A stretch of 7,235 nt of DNA from assembly GCA_019421725.1 (NCBI GenBank), contig JAHZES010000100.1:387-7621 (forward strand), read 5' to 3'. Origin of the DNA: Clostridiales bacterium (GTDB lineage Bacteria; Bacillota; Clostridia; Oscillospirales; Acutalibacteraceae). Below, piece after piece: positions 6,354 to 7,235 of this stretch (positions within the stretch are counted from its first letter, which is position 1; each line of letters starts with the position of its first letter). Position numbers and translations under genes: made by a program. Below the pieces are notes generated by a model. It had not been told where the DNA came from and ran no database searches. It saw only the letters and a list, made by a program, of their open reading frames with translations.

Positions 6354-6479
6354 TTGGAATCATATTTCTATTATGACAACCTTTGCGACGAAGCGGCGGG
6401 GCTGCCGGCCATATTCAGTTTTTGTGCAATAGCGGAAAATATACGGAGCATACGGTTCTGGATCGGGGAAAAGGAAAAC
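6354..6479. other. intergenic stretch with no gene seen
   Basis: Within the 446-base gap between the right-hand gene and the ATPase operon, this part contains no supported coding sequence, RNA gene or clear regulatory site. Its base composition is closer to that of coding DNA than the A+T-rich part to its left, but short frames crossing it lack a ribosome-binding site and recognisable protein sequence. It may be a decayed remnant or untranslated spacer. Confidence 0.5.
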
Positions 6480-6513
6480 ACCCTTTTACCATGCAGATGC
6501 GCGGCAAAAGGGT
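6480..6513 (-). terminator. probable intrinsic terminator of the right-hand gene
   Basis: In transcript sense, ACCCTTTT (6513-6506) pairs with AAAAGGGT (6487-6480). The 18 nt between them add CC/GG and GC/GC pairs around a 4-nt loop with symmetric mismatches. The T-rich tract GTTTTCCTTTT follows the stem on the minus strand. It begins 28 bases after the stop codon of the upstream gene, the expected place. The tail is interrupted by CC, so efficiency is uncertain. On the plus strand the stem is followed by only a short T-run, so termination in that direction is less likely. Confidence 0.65.
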
Positions 6514-6541
6514 ATTTTGGTACAGGCTTTGCGCCCGGGCT

Positions 6542-7235
6542 TTATTTCATGTACAGCTTGCGGTTTTCGGCGAGGATCCGGTCGCGTTCAAAGTTGCGTA
6601 CACGCTGCATCGCCTCGCATGTTTTGGCCCATGTAACCGGAGCGTTCTTTGCTGCGTAGTCGTTTGACTCGCTGCCGTAATAGCCCCAGGCAATGATGGT
6701 GCGTGCGCCGGCATCATAAGCGGCTTCGGTGGCGACGACGATATCTTCCTCCGCACCGCGCGGGTTATTATAAGTCTGGATCCAGATGTTATGATCCTTG
6801 TGGAACTGCTCGCTGACGCGCAGGTTTTCTTTGGTGCCGCGGGATACGAAATCGTAAACATTCAGCGCCGGGTCTTTTTCCTTGGCGCCCACCCAGTATG
6901 GGTCGGAACCGATGTTGTCCATGTGAGGCAGACTGCACACACGGTCGACAACGTCCAGACTCATGCCGTAGGTGCCGAGCATTACGCAGACAACGTTCTT
7001 CATGCCCTTGGACGCGCTGTATTCCGTCATTTCGCGGAAATAGTCCACGATCGAGTCGGTGCCGAACGCCGCGGCATCCGCGTCCGAAAATTCCGGCATT
7101 GGCCGGCCGTATTTTTCCTCGAACATTTTACGGCAGCGCGGGCAGGTGCAGCCGTAATAGGTCTTGCCGTCCACGGTCTTCTGCGGCATATGCGGTTCGT
7201 CCCAAAAAATTGTTCTGCCGCCGATAAAATAGACG
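6542..7235 (-). CDS. C-terminal part of a TIM-barrel glycoside-hydrolase-like protein
   Basis: The open frame continues past the right edge, so only the last 230 residues are seen and the start is missing. Near the visible beginning is FWDEPH (residues 10-15), a strand-end tryptophan-acid-acid motif. A CTCPRC cluster follows (C29, C31, C34) and then FEEKYGRPMPEF. A Cys-rich turn followed by an F..KYG helix is a pattern I associate with GH42-like and related TIM-barrel enzymes. Later strands alternate with helices (KNVVCVMLGTYG, MDNIGSDPYW, IWIQTYNN, ARTIIAWGYYG), as in the second half of a barrel. E13 is a candidate catalytic or substrate-binding acid, by inference only. No signal peptide or secretion motif can be judged without the N-terminus. 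The family is not identified, and a non-enzymatic barrel protein is possible. It precedes the ATPase operon on the same strand but is separated by a terminator and a promoter, so a functional link is not indicated. Confidence 0.6.
   Translation of the reverse strand, partial: VYFIGGRTIFWDEPHMPQKTVDGKTYYGCTCPRCRKMFEEKYGRPMPEFSDADAAAFGTDSIVDYFREMTEYSASKGMKNVVCVMLGTYGMSLDVVDRVCSLPHMDNIGSDPYWVGAKEKDPALNVYDFVSRGTKENLRVSEQFHKDHNIWIQTYNNPRGAEEDIVVATEAAYDAGARTIIAWGYYGSESNDYAAKNAPVTWAKTCEAMQRVRNFERDRILAENRKLYMK

Noticed and set aside
6209..6459. The 10-mer ATACGGTTCT repeated at 6209-6218 and 6450-6459
   Set aside because: One copy overlaps the promoter -10 region. The second has no matching -35 box, and a single 10-base repeat in this gap can arise by chance.

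Overview
The window holds the first seven genes of a bacterial V-type (A/V-type) ATPase operon. All seven lie on the minus strand, so transcription runs from high to low coordinates. A separate, 5'-truncated minus-strand gene sits at the right edge. Coding DNA is moderately G+C-rich, intergenic DNA is A+T-rich, and ribosome-binding sites are strong and Gram-positive-like (AAGGAGG or GAAAGGA). Together with the gene order, this suggests an anaerobic Firmicute of the Clostridia, possibly an Oscillospiraceae/Ruminococcaceae relative. The taxon is inferred, not proven.

Right to left. 7235-6542: C-terminal 230 residues of an uncharacterised protein resembling TIM-barrel glycoside hydrolases, followed by a probable intrinsic terminator (6480-6513). 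6541-6096: a 446-base gap with that terminator, an A+T-rich stretch carrying two interleaved inverted repeats (6311-6353), a near-consensus sigma-A promoter (TTGAAA-17-TATAAT, 6234-6206) and a leader of about 100 nt rich in potential hairpins. 6095-5781: coiled-coil stalk subunit (G/H type). 5735-3726: subunit I (the a subunit). 3723-3238: the 16-kDa proteolipid K (rotor ring). 3157-2564: stalk subunit E. 2527-1568: subunit C (d/AC39 type). 1523-1206: subunit F. 1122-1: the first 374 residues of catalytic subunit A, cut by the window edge. The order matches the Enterococcus hirae ntpFIKECGABDHJ operon, so B and D probably follow beyond position 1.

The products build one rotary machine. A (with B, outside the window) hydrolyses or makes ATP. 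F and C, with D outside the window, form the central rotor axle and its socket. K forms the membrane ring. I carries the ion half-channels. E and the G/H-type subunit form the peripheral stalks. Proteolipid K keeps every residue that binds Na+ in E. hirae NtpK, and subunit I keeps the paired arginines and a glutamate, so a Na+-translocating enzyme is the best guess.

I found no previously undescribed system. The second-look items are the structured leader, the interleaved repeats upstream of the promoter, an intercistronic hairpin after the proteolipid gene, a five-codon mini-ORF whose stop overlaps the ntpA start, and the unassigned right-hand protein.
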